A DNA stretch of 64,000 nt from NCBI GenBank assembly GCA_034189655.1, contig JAXHUE010000001.1:58551-122550 (forward strand), written 5' to 3'. The stretch comes from JAXHUE01 sp034189655 (GTDB lineage: Bacteria; Chloroflexota; Dehalococcoidia; E44-bin15). The stretch's first letter is position 1, and each line of letters begins with the position of its first letter. Shown in pieces: positions 43,379 through 52,702 of the stretch. The position numbers and the translations under genes are program-made. The notes beneath the pieces are model-generated. The model saw only the letters and a list, made by a program, of their open reading frames with translations, was not told the origin of the DNA and made no database searches.

Positions 43379-44440
43379 ATGTTGTTGCGCCATGAGATAA
43401 GGCAGAGGATAGAGGAGGGGGAAGAGAGGCTCTCTCCCTATGCCGCGCGGAGCCGGCTCTCGCAGGGAAGGACGAGGCCAGAAGAGCCCTGCCCGGTGCG
43501 CAGCGCCTTCCAGCGCGACCGCGACCGCATCATACACTGCAAGTCGTTTCGCCGCCTGATGCACAAGACCCAGGTATTCATCGCCCCCTTAGGCGATCAC
43601 TATGTCACCCGGCTCACGCACACACACCAGGTCTCCCAGATCGCGCGCACCATCGCGCGGGCGCTCAACTTAAACGAGGACCTGGCCGAGGCCATCGCCC
43701 TGGGCCACGACCTGGGGCACCCCCCCTTCGGCCACGCCGGCGAGGAGGCCCTGGACCAGCTCTCTGCGGTGGGCTTCCGCCACAACGAGCAGAGCCTGCG
43801 GGTGGTGGAGGTGCTGGAGAACGAGGGGCAGGGGTTAAACCTCACCTGGGAGGTGCGGGACGGCATCGTGAAGCACTCCAAGCCTCGGGCGGGGATACTC
43901 TCCGGCGAGGGCATGGTGGCCGCCACTTTAGAGGGGCAGATATGCAAGGTGGCCGATGCCATCGCCTACATCAATCACGACCTCGACGATGCCATAAGGG
44001 CGGGCATCATCGGCGACGACGACGTGCCCGCCGAGGTGAAGCGGCTCCTGGGAACCTCTCACCGGGAGCGCATCAACACGCTGGTATGTGATATCATCGA
44101 CAGCTCCTGGGCGGCGACGGGCTCGGCCGGCGAGGGGGGTATGCCCACGGTGGCGATGAGCCCGCCCATCGAGGGGGTGGCAGACGTGCTGCGCGACTTT
44201 CTCTTCCGCAGGGTCTACTGCCACCAGGCCCTGGAGGCGAGGAACGAGGCAGCCAGGAGGGCGCTGCGGGCGCTCTACCGGCACTACCGAGACAACCCTG
44301 ACGCACCGGAGCTCAAGTATCGCCCCCCTGAGGCCGACGCCGAGCGCGCGGTGCTGGACTATATATCAGGGATGACCGACCGCTATGCCTGGGACACCTA
44401 CCGGCGCATCCACCCCGGGCTCGAGGTATCGCAGCTATGA
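43379..44440 (+). CDS. dgt: Deoxyguanosinetriphosphate triphosphohydrolase-like HD protein
   Basis: 353 residues. The HD-domain metal ligands are in THTHQVSQIA and IALGHDLGHPPFGHAGEEAL, with the preceding FRRLMHKTQVF typical of dNTPase/Dgt-like proteins. FRHNEQSLRVVE and AYINHDLDDA further support it. Such enzymes cut dNTPs to nucleosides and triphosphate. No clear ribosome binding site is seen at the ATG, which is 41 bases after the ppdK stop. The stop overlaps the dnaG ATG, giving the common dgt-dnaG-rpoD order. Confidence 0.92.
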   Translation: MLLRHEIRQRIEEGEERLSPYAARSRLSQGRTRPEEPCPVRSAFQRDRDRIIHCKSFRRLMHKTQVFIAPLGDHYVTRLTHTHQVSQIARTIARALNLNEDLAEAIALGHDLGHPPFGHAGEEALDQLSAVGFRHNEQSLRVVEVLENEGQGLNLTWEVRDGIVKHSKPRAGILSGEGMVAATLEGQICKVADAIAYINHDLDDAIRAGIIGDDDVPAEVKRLLGTSHRERINTLVCDIIDSSWAATGSAGEGGMPTVAMSPPIEGVADVLRDFLFRRVYCHQALEARNEAARRALRALYRHYRDNPDAPELKYRPPEADAERAVLDYISGMTDRYAWDTYRRIHPGLEVSQL

Positions 44441-46278
44441 GCACCATCGACGAGATAAAGGAGAGGCTGGACATCGCCGAAGTGGTCTCGCAGTACGTCC
44501 CGCTGCAGAAGTCGGGGCGCAACTTCAAGGCGCGGTGCCCCTTCCACACCGAGAAGACCCCCTCCTTCTTCGTCTTCCCGGAGAGGGGGACGTGGCACTG
44601 CTTCGGGAGCTGCGCCACCGGCGGCGACGTGTTCTCGTTCGTCATGAAGAAGGAGGGCATCGACTTCTCCGAGGCGCTCCGCCTCCTCGCCGAGAGGGCG
44701 GGGGTCGCCCTGCCCTCCAGGAAGCGGGAGAGGTCAGAGGAGGCGCGCGCCGAGCGGCTCTATGGGGCCATGGAGGCGGCGGCCCTGTTCTACCACCGCA
44801 CGCTGCGGGAGGCCGCGAGCGCCGAGGCGGCGCGCCGTCACCTCGCCCACCGCGGCATAAGTGCCGACACCATCGAGCGCTTCCAGTTGGGCTACAGCCC
44901 CGATGCCCGCGACGCGCTGCGGGCACACCTCGCAGAGCGGGGGTACAGCCCCGACGAGCTCACCGCGGCCGGCCTCATCGTGGCGCGCGAGGACGGGGGG
45001 TGGCGCGACATGTTCCGCAACCGGCTCATGGTACCCATCGCCAGCGAGAAGGGGAGGGTGATCGGGTTCGGTGCCCGCGCCCTGGGCGATGGGACGCCCA
45101 AGTACATGAACTCGCCGCAGTCGGCGCTGTTCGATAAGAGCGGGAGCCTCTTCGGGCTGGACCGGGCCAGGGAGGCCATCAGGGAGCAGGGCCTGGTCAT
45201 CATCGTCGAGGGGTACATGGACGCCCTCATCGCCCACCAGTACGGGTTCGCCAACGTGGTCGCCTCCATGGGGACATCGCTCACCCGGAGGCACGTAGAC
45301 CTGGTGAAGCGGCTCACCAGGAACATCGCCCTCGCCCTGGATGCCGATGCCGCCGGCGACCAGGCCACGCTGCGCGGCCTCGAGGTGGCCCGCCACGCCT
45401 TGAGCGAGCCGGTCGCCGCCGCGGAGCGGGACTTCCTGGGCGATACCTCGAAGGTAAAGGGGAGCCTGAAGGTCATCTGCCTGCCCAGGGGGAAAGACCC
45501 CGACGAGGTGATCCGGGAGGACCCCCAGCAGTGGCAGGCCCTGGTCGGCGGGGCGGTACCGGTCATGGACTACCTGTTCCAGGCGGCGATCGCCGCCGTC
45601 GACTTAAGCCACGAGGCGGGGAAATCGCAGGCAGTGGCAGAGCTCCTGCCGCTGATATCAAAGATAGACGACTGGGTGGAGCGAGAGCTCTACCTAAAGC
45701 GCCTGTCCCACCTGGTGGGCGTGGACGAGAAGACCCTCGCCGGCGAGCTGGCCAGGCGTCGCGCCACGGCCAGGGAGCGGCCCACACCGAGAGCAAAGAG
45801 GGCAGAGGCCGCGGTCGCCGCCCGCGCCCTGCGCCACCCGGTGGAGGAGTACTGCCTCTCCCTCCTGCTCCAGAACCCAGAGCTCGGCGAGAGCGGGGAG
45901 GCCATCCCGCCGGAGCACTTCCTGGGCACGGAGAACCGCGAGCTCTACCTGGCGTGGAGGGGATGTCGCGACATAGACGAGCTGCGCTCGACGGTCGACG
46001 AGGGCCTGCACGAGCACTTAGACCGACTGGCGAGCCGGGAGCTGCCCCCATCCGACGGAAAGGGGCTGAAGGCGGCCTTCGCCGAGTGCACCCGCCGCCT
46101 CGAGGAGCAGAGGCTGAGACGGCTCATGGCCATCGAGGAGGTGCTGATCACGGAGGCGGAGGCGGAGGGAAAGGCAGAGGAGGTCCAGGCGCTCCTGGAG
46201 CGGGCGCTGGGACCGACCACCAAGCTGAGAGACCTCTTCCACGAGGGGAGAAAGGGACAAAAAGGAGCAGATAGATGA
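44437..46278 (+). CDS. dnaG: DNA primase
   Basis: 613 residues. The zinc-binding domain has Cys34, His37, Cys55 and Cys59 (CPFHTEK, then CFGSCATGG), with three residues between the last two cysteines rather than two. The TOPRIM catalytic core (about 250-345) includes IIVEGYMDAL and LALDADAAGD. The C-terminal part (about 450-613) is the helical helicase-binding region and is divergent. It makes RNA primers for replication. Overlaps dgt and rpoD by four bases each. Confidence 0.96.
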   Translation: MSTIDEIKERLDIAEVVSQYVPLQKSGRNFKARCPFHTEKTPSFFVFPERGTWHCFGSCATGGDVFSFVMKKEGIDFSEALRLLAERAGVALPSRKRERSEEARAERLYGAMEAAALFYHRTLREAASAEAARRHLAHRGISADTIERFQLGYSPDARDALRAHLAERGYSPDELTAAGLIVAREDGGWRDMFRNRLMVPIASEKGRVIGFGARALGDGTPKYMNSPQSALFDKSGSLFGLDRAREAIREQGLVIIVEGYMDALIAHQYGFANVVASMGTSLTRRHVDLVKRLTRNIALALDADAAGDQATLRGLEVARHALSEPVAAAERDFLGDTSKVKGSLKVICLPRGKDPDEVIREDPQQWQALVGGAVPVMDYLFQAAIAAVDLSHEAGKSQAVAELLPLISKIDDWVERELYLKRLSHLVGVDEKTLAGELARRRATARERPTPRAKRAEAAVAARALRHPVEEYCLSLLLQNPELGESGEAIPPEHFLGTENRELYLAWRGCRDIDELRSTVDEGLHEHLDRLASRELPPSDGKGLKAAFAECTRRLEEQRLRRLMAIEEVLITEAEAEGKAEEVQALLERALGPTTKLRDLFHEGRKGQKGADR

Positions 46279-47831
46279 CGTCGGGAGAGGGCGAGAACAA
46301 CAGAGACCTCTTCCCCAAGAAGAAGAGGAACGGCGATGACCTGGGGGAAACGCCCCACGTCCAATCAGGGATGGGGCCCTTAAACGATATATATACTGCG
46401 CTCACCGACGAAGACGCCCTCGTCGAAGAGGTGAAGCGCCAGGCCCCCAAGTGGCTGGAGCCGGATCCCCCCGAGCCCGAGGAGGGGGATGAGCCCAAGC
46501 TCGATGCCGAGCCCGACGTCGAGCCGGAGGCGGCACCGGGGATCGAGGAGCAGGAGTTCATCGACGACCCGGTGCGCATGTACCTGCGCGAGATCGGCAG
46601 GGTATCCCTGTTAAGCGCCGAGGACGAGAAGCGCCTCGCCAGCAAGATGGAGCAGCACAGGTACATCAAGAACCTGGAGCGCAACTGGGCGGAGAGCTAC
46701 GGCGCGCCGCCCTCTGCGACCCACATAGTGACGACACTCCTGGAAAGGGTGTGCCAGTCCGCCCTCCTCCTCGACCTTCTAGAGGAGCAGCTCGAGCTGC
46801 CGCCCACCCCTACCCTCAAGGAGATGATCACCCACCCCCAGTTCCGCAGTGCCCTGGATGGAGAGATCGACCAGCGGCTGGTCAAGGCCATCGCCGACAG
46901 GACATTGAATACCGCGGTGGCAATAGAGCACTCACTGGTAGACCTGTCCCTCGACACCCTCCTCCTGCCCCCGGAGATGCTGGAGGCCATCGAGGGCAGG
47001 GACATCTCCCAGGTGAGGGCCCTCTTAAAGGATGCCGACTTCCACGCCTCCATGCGCTCCCACGAGAAAGAGTTCAAGGCACACCTCGACACCGTCGAGC
47101 GCGAGGCAGAGAAGGCGGAGAGACACCTCACCGAGGCCAACCTGCGCCTGGTGGTGAGCGTGGCCAAGAAGTACATCGGGCGCGGCATGTCGCTGCTCGA
47201 CCTGATACAGGAGGGCAACATCGGCCTTATCCGCGCGGTGGAGAAGTTCGACTACCGCAAGGGCTACAAGTTCAGCACCTACGCCACGTGGTGGATCAGG
47301 CAGGCCATCACCAGGGCCATCGCCGACCAGGCGCGCACCATCCGCATCCCGGTGCACATGGTGGAGACCATAAACAAGCTGCTGCGCATAAGCCGCCGCC
47401 TGGTGCAGGAGTACGGGCGCGAGCCCACCAGCGAGGAGCTGAGCCGGGGCATGGAGGTCACGCCGGAGAAGGTGCGGGAGATAATCAAGGTATCCCAGGA
47501 GCCGGTGTCGCTGGAGACACCGGTGGGCGAGGAGGAGGACAGCCACCTGGGGGACTTCATCGAAGACCGCACGGCACTGGCGCCGGTCGACGTCGCCTCT
47601 CACCAGCTCCTGAAGGAGCAGATCGACGACGTGCTCTCCTCGTTGAACGCCCGGGAGCGCCGGGTGCTCCAGCTCAGGTTTGGCCTGGAGGACGGCCGCA
47701 GCCGCACACTGGAGGAGGTGGGGCGGGAGTTCGGCGTCACCCGGGAGCGCATACGCCAGATCGAGGCCAAGGCACTGCGCAAGCTGCGCCACCCCAGCCG
47801 CTCCAAGAAACTCAAGGACTACCTGGAGTAG
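46275..47831 (+). CDS. rpoD: Primary sigma factor RpoD (sigma70)
   Basis: 518 residues. An acidic N-terminus (1-95) precedes region 1.2 (DDPVRMYLREIGRVSLLSA). Region 2 has NLRLVVSVAKKYIGRGMSLL and the -10-reading helix in KFSTYATWWIRQAITRAIAD. Region 3 follows, and region 4.2 has TLEEVGREFGVTRERIRQIE for -35 recognition. This is a housekeeping-type sigma, consistent with the TTGACA/TATAAT-like promoters called in this window. The start overlaps the dnaG stop. Confidence 0.97.
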   Translation: MTSGEGENNRDLFPKKKRNGDDLGETPHVQSGMGPLNDIYTALTDEDALVEEVKRQAPKWLEPDPPEPEEGDEPKLDAEPDVEPEAAPGIEEQEFIDDPVRMYLREIGRVSLLSAEDEKRLASKMEQHRYIKNLERNWAESYGAPPSATHIVTTLLERVCQSALLLDLLEEQLELPPTPTLKEMITHPQFRSALDGEIDQRLVKAIADRTLNTAVAIEHSLVDLSLDTLLLPPEMLEAIEGRDISQVRALLKDADFHASMRSHEKEFKAHLDTVEREAEKAERHLTEANLRLVVSVAKKYIGRGMSLLDLIQEGNIGLIRAVEKFDYRKGYKFSTYATWWIRQAITRAIADQARTIRIPVHMVETINKLLRISRRLVQEYGREPTSEELSRGMEVTPEKVREIIKVSQEPVSLETPVGEEEDSHLGDFIEDRTALAPVDVASHQLLKEQIDDVLSSLNARERRVLQLRFGLEDGRSRTLEEVGREFGVTRERIRQIEAKALRKLRHPSRSKKLKDYLE

Positions 47832-47837
47832 AGGACT

Positions 47838-48437
47838 ATGGGCAACCTTATCAGGACCTTCTTCCTTTTCCTGGGCGCCGTCTTCGCCCTTCTGCTCTTC
47901 GTCGGCGGCGTCTTCGGCTACCTCATCACCGGGCCGGCCCCGGTATACGAGGGCACCGTGGACGTCGCGGTGAGCCCGGCAGCGGCGGAGCGCTTCGATA
48001 GCAAGATAGAGGCGCTGAAAGAAGAGATAGCACTGGCCCAGTCAACGGGCTACCCGCGGGAAATCGCTATGACCTTTACCGAAGAGGAGGCCAGCTCCTG
48101 GGTGGCCGCCCTCGCCGAGGACAACGAGCTCCCGGTGAGCATGAAGTTCATCCAGATACAGTTCCGCGACGGCGTGGTACAGGCCTCGGCCACGGCCGAC
48201 ATGGTGGTCGATGTGCATGTGGTGACGCAGGCCCAGATAGCGGTGAGCGAGGGCAAGCCCGATATAAGTGTGCAGAACCTCCACCTGGGGAGGCTGCCCA
48301 TCCCCCAGACGCTCACCAACCAGGTGATGGTGGCCCTCATGACCGAGCTGGAACAGCGCTATGACGGGTTCCCCATCGAGCTCCAGGACGTAGCCGTCGA
48401 GGGGGGGGAGCTCACCATCACCGGCGTGACCAGGTAA
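47838..48437 (+). CDS. Membrane-anchored hypothetical protein
   Basis: 199 residues. One N-terminal transmembrane helix (about 7-31) is followed by an extracytoplasmic domain of alternating strands (MTFTEEEASSWVAAL, VSMKFIQIQFRDGVVQAS, VAVEGGELTITG). The pattern is reminiscent of LmeA/DUF2993- or YpmS-type lipid-binding domains, but I cannot assign a family with confidence. It begins six bases after the rpoD stop and so is probably in that operon. It abuts the ffh stop on the other strand with no gap. Confidence 0.75.
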   Translation: MGNLIRTFFLFLGAVFALLLFVGGVFGYLITGPAPVYEGTVDVAVSPAAAERFDSKIEALKEEIALAQSTGYPREIAMTFTEEEASSWVAALAEDNELPVSMKFIQIQFRDGVVQASATADMVVDVHVVTQAQIAVSEGKPDISVQNLHLGRLPIPQTLTNQVMVALMTELEQRYDGFPIELQDVAVEGGELTITGVTR

Positions 48438-49763
48438 TCAGCGCATGAGCTGGCCCAGGTTCCTCCCCTTCCCCTGTGCCATGTGTTTCATCAGCTTCTG
48501 GGCCTGGCGGAACTGGTTCAGGAGCTGGTTTATGTCCTGCGGCGTTGTCCCGCTGCCGCGGGCGATGCGGCGCTTCCTGCTGCCATCGATGATATCGGGG
48601 CGGCGCCGCTCCTCCGGGGTCATGGAGAGGATCATGGCCTCGATCTTCTTGAGCTGACCATCGTCCACCTCGGCGTTGGCGCGGCGGGCCAGGGGCGAGA
48701 TGCCGGGTATCATGTCCACCAGTTGGTCCAGTGGCCCCATCTTCTTCATCTCGCGCAGCTGCCACAGGAAGTCCTCCAGGTCCATGGTGGCGTGGCGCGC
48801 CTTGCGCTCCACCTTCTTGGCCCGCTCCTGGTCGAAGGACTTCTCGGCACGCTCTATCAGGGTGAGCATGTCCCCCATGCCCAGGATGCGCGAGGCGAGG
48901 CGGTCGGGGTGGAAGGCCTCCAGTGCGTCGGGCTTCTCGCCGGTGCCGATGAACTTGACGGGCACCCCGGTGACCGACTTGATGGAGAGGGCGGCCCCGC
49001 CGCGGGCATCGCCGTCCATCTTGGTGAGTATCAGGCCGGTGAGGCCCACCCTGGCGTGGAACTCCTCGGCGGCGCGCACCGCGTCCTGCCCGGTCATGGC
49101 GTCGACCACCAGGAGCACCTCGTGAGGCTTTAGCTCCTTCTTGATATCGGCGGCCTCCCTCATCATCTCGTCATCGATGTGGAGGCGGCCGCCGGTATCG
49201 GCTATCACCCACGTCGCCGCCACCTCGCGGGCGCGCTTCAGCGCGTGGGCGCACACCGCGGTAGGCCGCGAGGAGGTTCCTTCGTCGTACACCGTTATAT
49301 CTAGCTGGCGGCCCAGCGTCTGTAGCTGCTCGATGGCGGCGGGCCGCTTTAAGTCGGCGGCGACGAGGAGGGGGCGATGGCCCGACGACTTCAAGTGAAG
49401 CCCCAGCTTGGCCGCAGTGGAGGTCTTCCCCGAGCCCTGGAGCCCCACCAGCATCACGATGGTCGGCGGGTGGCTGGCCTGGGACAGGCGGCTGGGGCTC
49501 CCCCCCAGTATGCCGACGAGCTCCTCGCTCACCACCTTGACCACCTGCTGGCCGGGCGTCAAGCTCTCCATCACCTCGGCGCCCAGGGAGCGCTCCCTCA
49601 CCCTGGAGCAGAACTCCTTCACCACCTTGAAGTTGACGTCGGCCTCGAGGAGCGCCAGCCTCACCTCGCGCAGCGCCTCGTCGACGTCCTTCTCGCTGAG
49701 CCGGCCCTTGCCCCCCAGCCTCTTGAATATACCGCCAAGCCTCTCCGATAGCGCCTCGAACAT
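48438..49763 (-). CDS. ffh: Signal recognition particle protein Ffh
   Basis: 441 residues from the ATG at 49763 (GGGGGAG upstream; the frame is open to 49802). The N domain is helical. The GTPase domain has GLQGSGKTSTAAKL (G1), DLKRPAAIEQL, DTGGRLHIDDEMM (G3), TKMDGDARGGAALS (G4 region) and GTGEKPDALEAFHPDR. The M domain (about 300-441) is Met-rich and holds the 4.5S RNA-binding GSRKRRIARGSGT. In most Ffh proteins G3 reads DTAGR, so Ala-to-Gly here is a small oddity. It targets membrane proteins to SecYEG. Confidence 0.96.
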   Translation of the reverse strand: MFEALSERLGGIFKRLGGKGRLSEKDVDEALREVRLALLEADVNFKVVKEFCSRVRERSLGAEVMESLTPGQQVVKVVSEELVGILGGSPSRLSQASHPPTIVMLVGLQGSGKTSTAAKLGLHLKSSGHRPLLVAADLKRPAAIEQLQTLGRQLDITVYDEGTSSRPTAVCAHALKRAREVAATWVIADTGGRLHIDDEMMREAADIKKELKPHEVLLVVDAMTGQDAVRAAEEFHARVGLTGLILTKMDGDARGGAALSIKSVTGVPVKFIGTGEKPDALEAFHPDRLASRILGMGDMLTLIERAEKSFDQERAKKVERKARHATMDLEDFLWQLREMKKMGPLDQLVDMIPGISPLARRANAEVDDGQLKKIEAMILSMTPEERRRPDIIDGSRKRRIARGSGTTPQDINQLLNQFRQAQKLMKHMAQGKGRNLGQLMR

Positions 49764-49916
49764 CTCTCCCCCTGTAGCCACCATTGTACCGGGCCGGGGC
49801 AAGCGTGGTCAAGCGCGCTACCTGGAGGAGCCCTGGGAAGCGTGGGCGCAGTCAGTGGGGGGCTTGTTGGGGAAGGGCTGCACCCGCAGCGGCGTACGCG
49901 GCCTACTGATGCCTTT

Positions 49917-51167
49917 TTAGCGCGGGCCCCTGTGCACCCGTACCACCCCGTCTGCGGCCAGCCGCTCGATATCGCCCTCGCTGTAGCCCAGCCCTTCGAG
50001 TATCTCCGCGGTGTGCTGTCCCAGGAGCGGTGGGGGCAGCACGGCACTCCCCGGCGTCCGCTTCAGCTTCACCGGTATCCCCAGCATGTCGAGGTGGCCC
50101 CGGGTGGGGTGCTCCATGCCGACGAGCATCTCGTTGGCCTCCACCTGGGGGTGGTCGAACAGCTCCCGGTAGGTGAGGCAGGGGTCGCAGCGCAGCCGGT
50201 GCTCCTTGAAGAGCCGCTGCCACTCGGCCCTGGTCTTCTTGCTGAAGGCCTCGTCGAGTATGGCGTAGAGCTCCTCGGCGTGGGCAAAGCGCGCCCCATC
50301 GGTGGCGAAGCGGGGGTCTTTCTCGATGTGCTCCACGCCGAGCACGCGGCAGAAGACGGGCCACGAAGGGCCCACCCCCATCATGGCGAGCACATCGCCG
50401 TCCTGGGCAGGGAAGGGACAGAACACCGGGCTGCCTCGCCCCGCCCTGGTGCGCTGCACCCCATCTGCCAGGTACGTCGACATCTCCGTGGTCTGCAGTG
50501 TCATCACGGTATCGAGCTGGCTCACCGAGAGCTCCTGCCCCACCCCCGTCCTCTCGCGGGTGAACAGTGCCAGCATGATGCCGTAGGCGGTGAGGATGGC
50601 GCCGCCGTGGTCGATGAAGAGGAAGGGAACCATGGAGGGCGGGCCGTCGGGGGTCCCCATCTGGCTGATCACCCCACCCATGGCCTGCGACCACATGTCC
50701 CCGCCGACGCGGTGGGCCAGCGGCCCCCGCTCTCCGAAGCCGTACACCGAGCAGTAGATGATAGCGGGGTTGAGCCCCGATATGACGTCGTAGCCCAGGC
50801 CCAGGCGCTCGATCACGCCGGGGCGGAAGTTCTGCAAGAAGACGTCGCTGCCCGCGGCCAGCTTCAGCACAATCTCCCGGCCCTGCTCCGCCCTGATATC
50901 GATGGCCAGGCTGCGCTTGCTGCGGTTGTGCCCCAGCCACATGCCGGCATCCAGGGGCTCCTCCCGCTCCACGTCTTCCCTGTACAGGTCGTCCATGGCC
51001 GCGGGCCGGCCTTGCCTGATGGCCTCTCCCTGCACCCGCTCCACCTTGATGACGTCGGCCCCCATGTCACCCAGCATCATGGCGGTGAGCGGGCCCATCA
51101 TGGCCTGGGTGAGGTCTAATACCTTTATCCCCTCCAGCGGCAGGGCAGCCCGTTGCTCTCTCTCCAT
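49917..51167 (-). CDS. Class III (CaiB/BaiF) CoA-transferase, stand-alone
   Basis: 416 residues from the ATG at 51167; a TTG at 51176 is possible. Family marks: IKVLDLTQAMMGPL, GADVIKVERVQGEA, CSVYGFGERGPL and GQHTAEILEGLGYS. The predicted catalytic Asp186 lies in PFLFIDHGGAI. Unlike the two tandem pairs, this gene has no class III partner next to it and has the Asp, as expected for a homomeric enzyme. The upstream gene encodes another type of CoA-transferase. The 153-base gap to ffh (49764-49916) shows nothing recognisable. Confidence 0.9.
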   Translation of the reverse strand: MEREQRAALPLEGIKVLDLTQAMMGPLTAMMLGDMGADVIKVERVQGEAIRQGRPAAMDDLYREDVEREEPLDAGMWLGHNRSKRSLAIDIRAEQGREIVLKLAAGSDVFLQNFRPGVIERLGLGYDVISGLNPAIIYCSVYGFGERGPLAHRVGGDMWSQAMGGVISQMGTPDGPPSMVPFLFIDHGGAILTAYGIMLALFTRERTGVGQELSVSQLDTVMTLQTTEMSTYLADGVQRTRAGRGSPVFCPFPAQDGDVLAMMGVGPSWPVFCRVLGVEHIEKDPRFATDGARFAHAEELYAILDEAFSKKTRAEWQRLFKEHRLRCDPCLTYRELFDHPQVEANEMLVGMEHPTRGHLDMLGIPVKLKRTPGSAVLPPPLLGQHTAEILEGLGYSEGDIERLAADGVVRVHRGPR

Positions 51168-51201
51168 GCAGTTCAACCCCCTACGCTCTCACGAGTGGGG
51201 A

Positions 51202-51219
51202 GGTATGCCCCGGCATACC
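51202..51219. repeat. Perfect palindrome GGTATGCC-CC-GGCATACC
   Basis: An 18-base palindrome lies between the two CoA-transferase genes, 35 bases before the start at 51167. There is no T-run, so an operator is more likely than a terminator. Confidence 0.45.
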
Positions 51220-51279
51220 GGGCACGGCCCCGGGGTGGCACGGACGTTGAGACCGGCGCCGCCGGGCCTCCCCCAGCGG

Positions 51280-52593
51280 CTACGGCCAGTAGAGCTTCTG
51301 GGCCTCCCTCTTGAGGTCCGCGCGAAAGTCGGGGTGTGCCACGGCCATCATCTCGGCTGCCCGCTGTCGCTGGCTCTTGCCGCGGAGGCAGGCGATGCCG
51401 TGCTCGGTGATGATATAGTCGGCGAGGCTCCTGGGGACGGTGATCGCCGTTCCCTGCTCCAGCATGGCCACGATGCGGGAGATGGTGCCCTCCTTCGCCG
51501 TGGAGGGGAGCAGCGTGACGGCGCGGCCGCCGCGGGAGAATGCGGCGCCTATGGCGAAGCTCAGCTGGCCGCCGGTGCCCCCCAGCATGCGCGGGCCGAT
51601 GGACTCTGCGGTTATCTGCCCGGTGAGGTCTATGGTGAGGGCATTGTTGATGGCCACCATGTTGTCGTGAGAGGCAATGGTGCGGACATCGTTGACATAG
51701 TTCACGCTGTGCAGCTCGAACATGGGGTTCATCTGCACCCACTCCAGGTCCTGTCGGCTGCCGCCCACGGCGGTGGCGACGGCCTTGCCCCTGTTTATGG
51801 TCTTGTACCTCCCGGTGAACACCCCCTCGCGTATGAGCTCCACTATCTTGCCCGGGGTGTGCTCAGAGTGCCACCCCAGGTCGACCTTGCCATCGAATAT
51901 GCCCAGTTGCGGGAGCGGCTCGGTGGTGGTGCCCACGCCTATCTCTATGGTATCGCCGTCCCGTAATAGCGTGGCCAGGTAGCCGGCTATGGCCTTCACC
52001 TCCTCGCGGGGCCCCGAGACCGCCTTCCCCCTTAAGTCGGCGCGGCCGGGCAGCTTCTCCGACGGGGTGTGCTCCACGAAGTAGTCTATCTCCGATACGT
52101 GCACATGGTTGGTACCGTAGGTCCTGATCAAGCGGCTGTTGACCTCGGCGAGCACCAGCGTGGCGGCGGTGACCTGCTCCTTCTTGTTCCACACCGACTG
52201 GCCGAAGCTGCAGAACCCGTGCTCGTCCGGGGGCGACACCTCCACCAGCACCACGTCGATGTCGATGTCGGTGGCCTCGAGCCCGGTGAGGCCGCCGACG
52301 GCCATGTCGCACCTGCGCTCGGCCATCATCTCCCACACTATGGGCATGCCAAAGCCTATGGTTATCTCGAAGGACTCCTCCCATCCGCGGTCGTACCAGC
52401 CGAAGTCCCTGTCAGGGGTGGGCACCAGGACGCGTACCCCCTTGACTTCCCCCACCCTCGCCGCCAGGGCCAGCCCCAGGGCCTGCGTCTGCCTGCCGGC
52501 GGTGAAAAAGACACGGTCGCCAGACTTGACATGGCCCACCGCCTCTTCCGCCGATACCAGCTTCTTTTTATAGTCGTCCTGCCAGTCGGTCAT
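51280..52593 (-). CDS. 4-hydroxybutyrate CoA-transferase-like / acetyl-CoA hydrolase-transferase family
   Basis: 437 residues, full length for the single-chain class I CoA-transferase/acetyl-CoA hydrolase family. The N-terminal domain has VSPPDEHGFCSFGQSV; the C-terminal domain has the segment VDLGWHSEHTPGKIVELI, with Glu244 at the catalytic position, then GGTGGQLSFAIGAAFSRGG. It uses acetyl-CoA or a related donor to activate a carboxylic acid such as 4-hydroxybutyrate, propionate or butyrate. The ribosome binding site (AAAGGGG) lies in the loop of a 6-bp hairpin in the message (arms 52599-52604 and 52614-52619). Confidence 0.9.
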   Translation of the reverse strand: MTDWQDDYKKKLVSAEEAVGHVKSGDRVFFTAGRQTQALGLALAARVGEVKGVRVLVPTPDRDFGWYDRGWEESFEITIGFGMPIVWEMMAERRCDMAVGGLTGLEATDIDIDVVLVEVSPPDEHGFCSFGQSVWNKKEQVTAATLVLAEVNSRLIRTYGTNHVHVSEIDYFVEHTPSEKLPGRADLRGKAVSGPREEVKAIAGYLATLLRDGDTIEIGVGTTTEPLPQLGIFDGKVDLGWHSEHTPGKIVELIREGVFTGRYKTINRGKAVATAVGGSRQDLEWVQMNPMFELHSVNYVNDVRTIASHDNMVAINNALTIDLTGQITAESIGPRMLGGTGGQLSFAIGAAFSRGGRAVTLLPSTAKEGTISRIVAMLEQGTAITVPRSLADYIITEHGIACLRGKSQRQRAAEMMAVAHPDFRADLKREAQKLYWP

Positions 52594-52636
52594 GGTATGT
52601 TATCCCCTTTCATGATAACAATATGTCATCGCAGAG

Positions 52637-52665
52637 ATTCTATCACCTGCCATTTCCTCGGTCAA
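52637..52665 (-). promoter_or_regulatory. Promoter of the single-chain CoA-transferase gene
   Basis: Minus-strand TTGACC, 17-base spacer, TAGAAT, identical in hexamers and spacing to the corrinoid-operon promoter at 3101-3129. Confidence 0.65.
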
Positions 52666-52702
52666 GGCGAGCCCACCTGGCCGAGACGGCGGGCACCACC
52701 CC

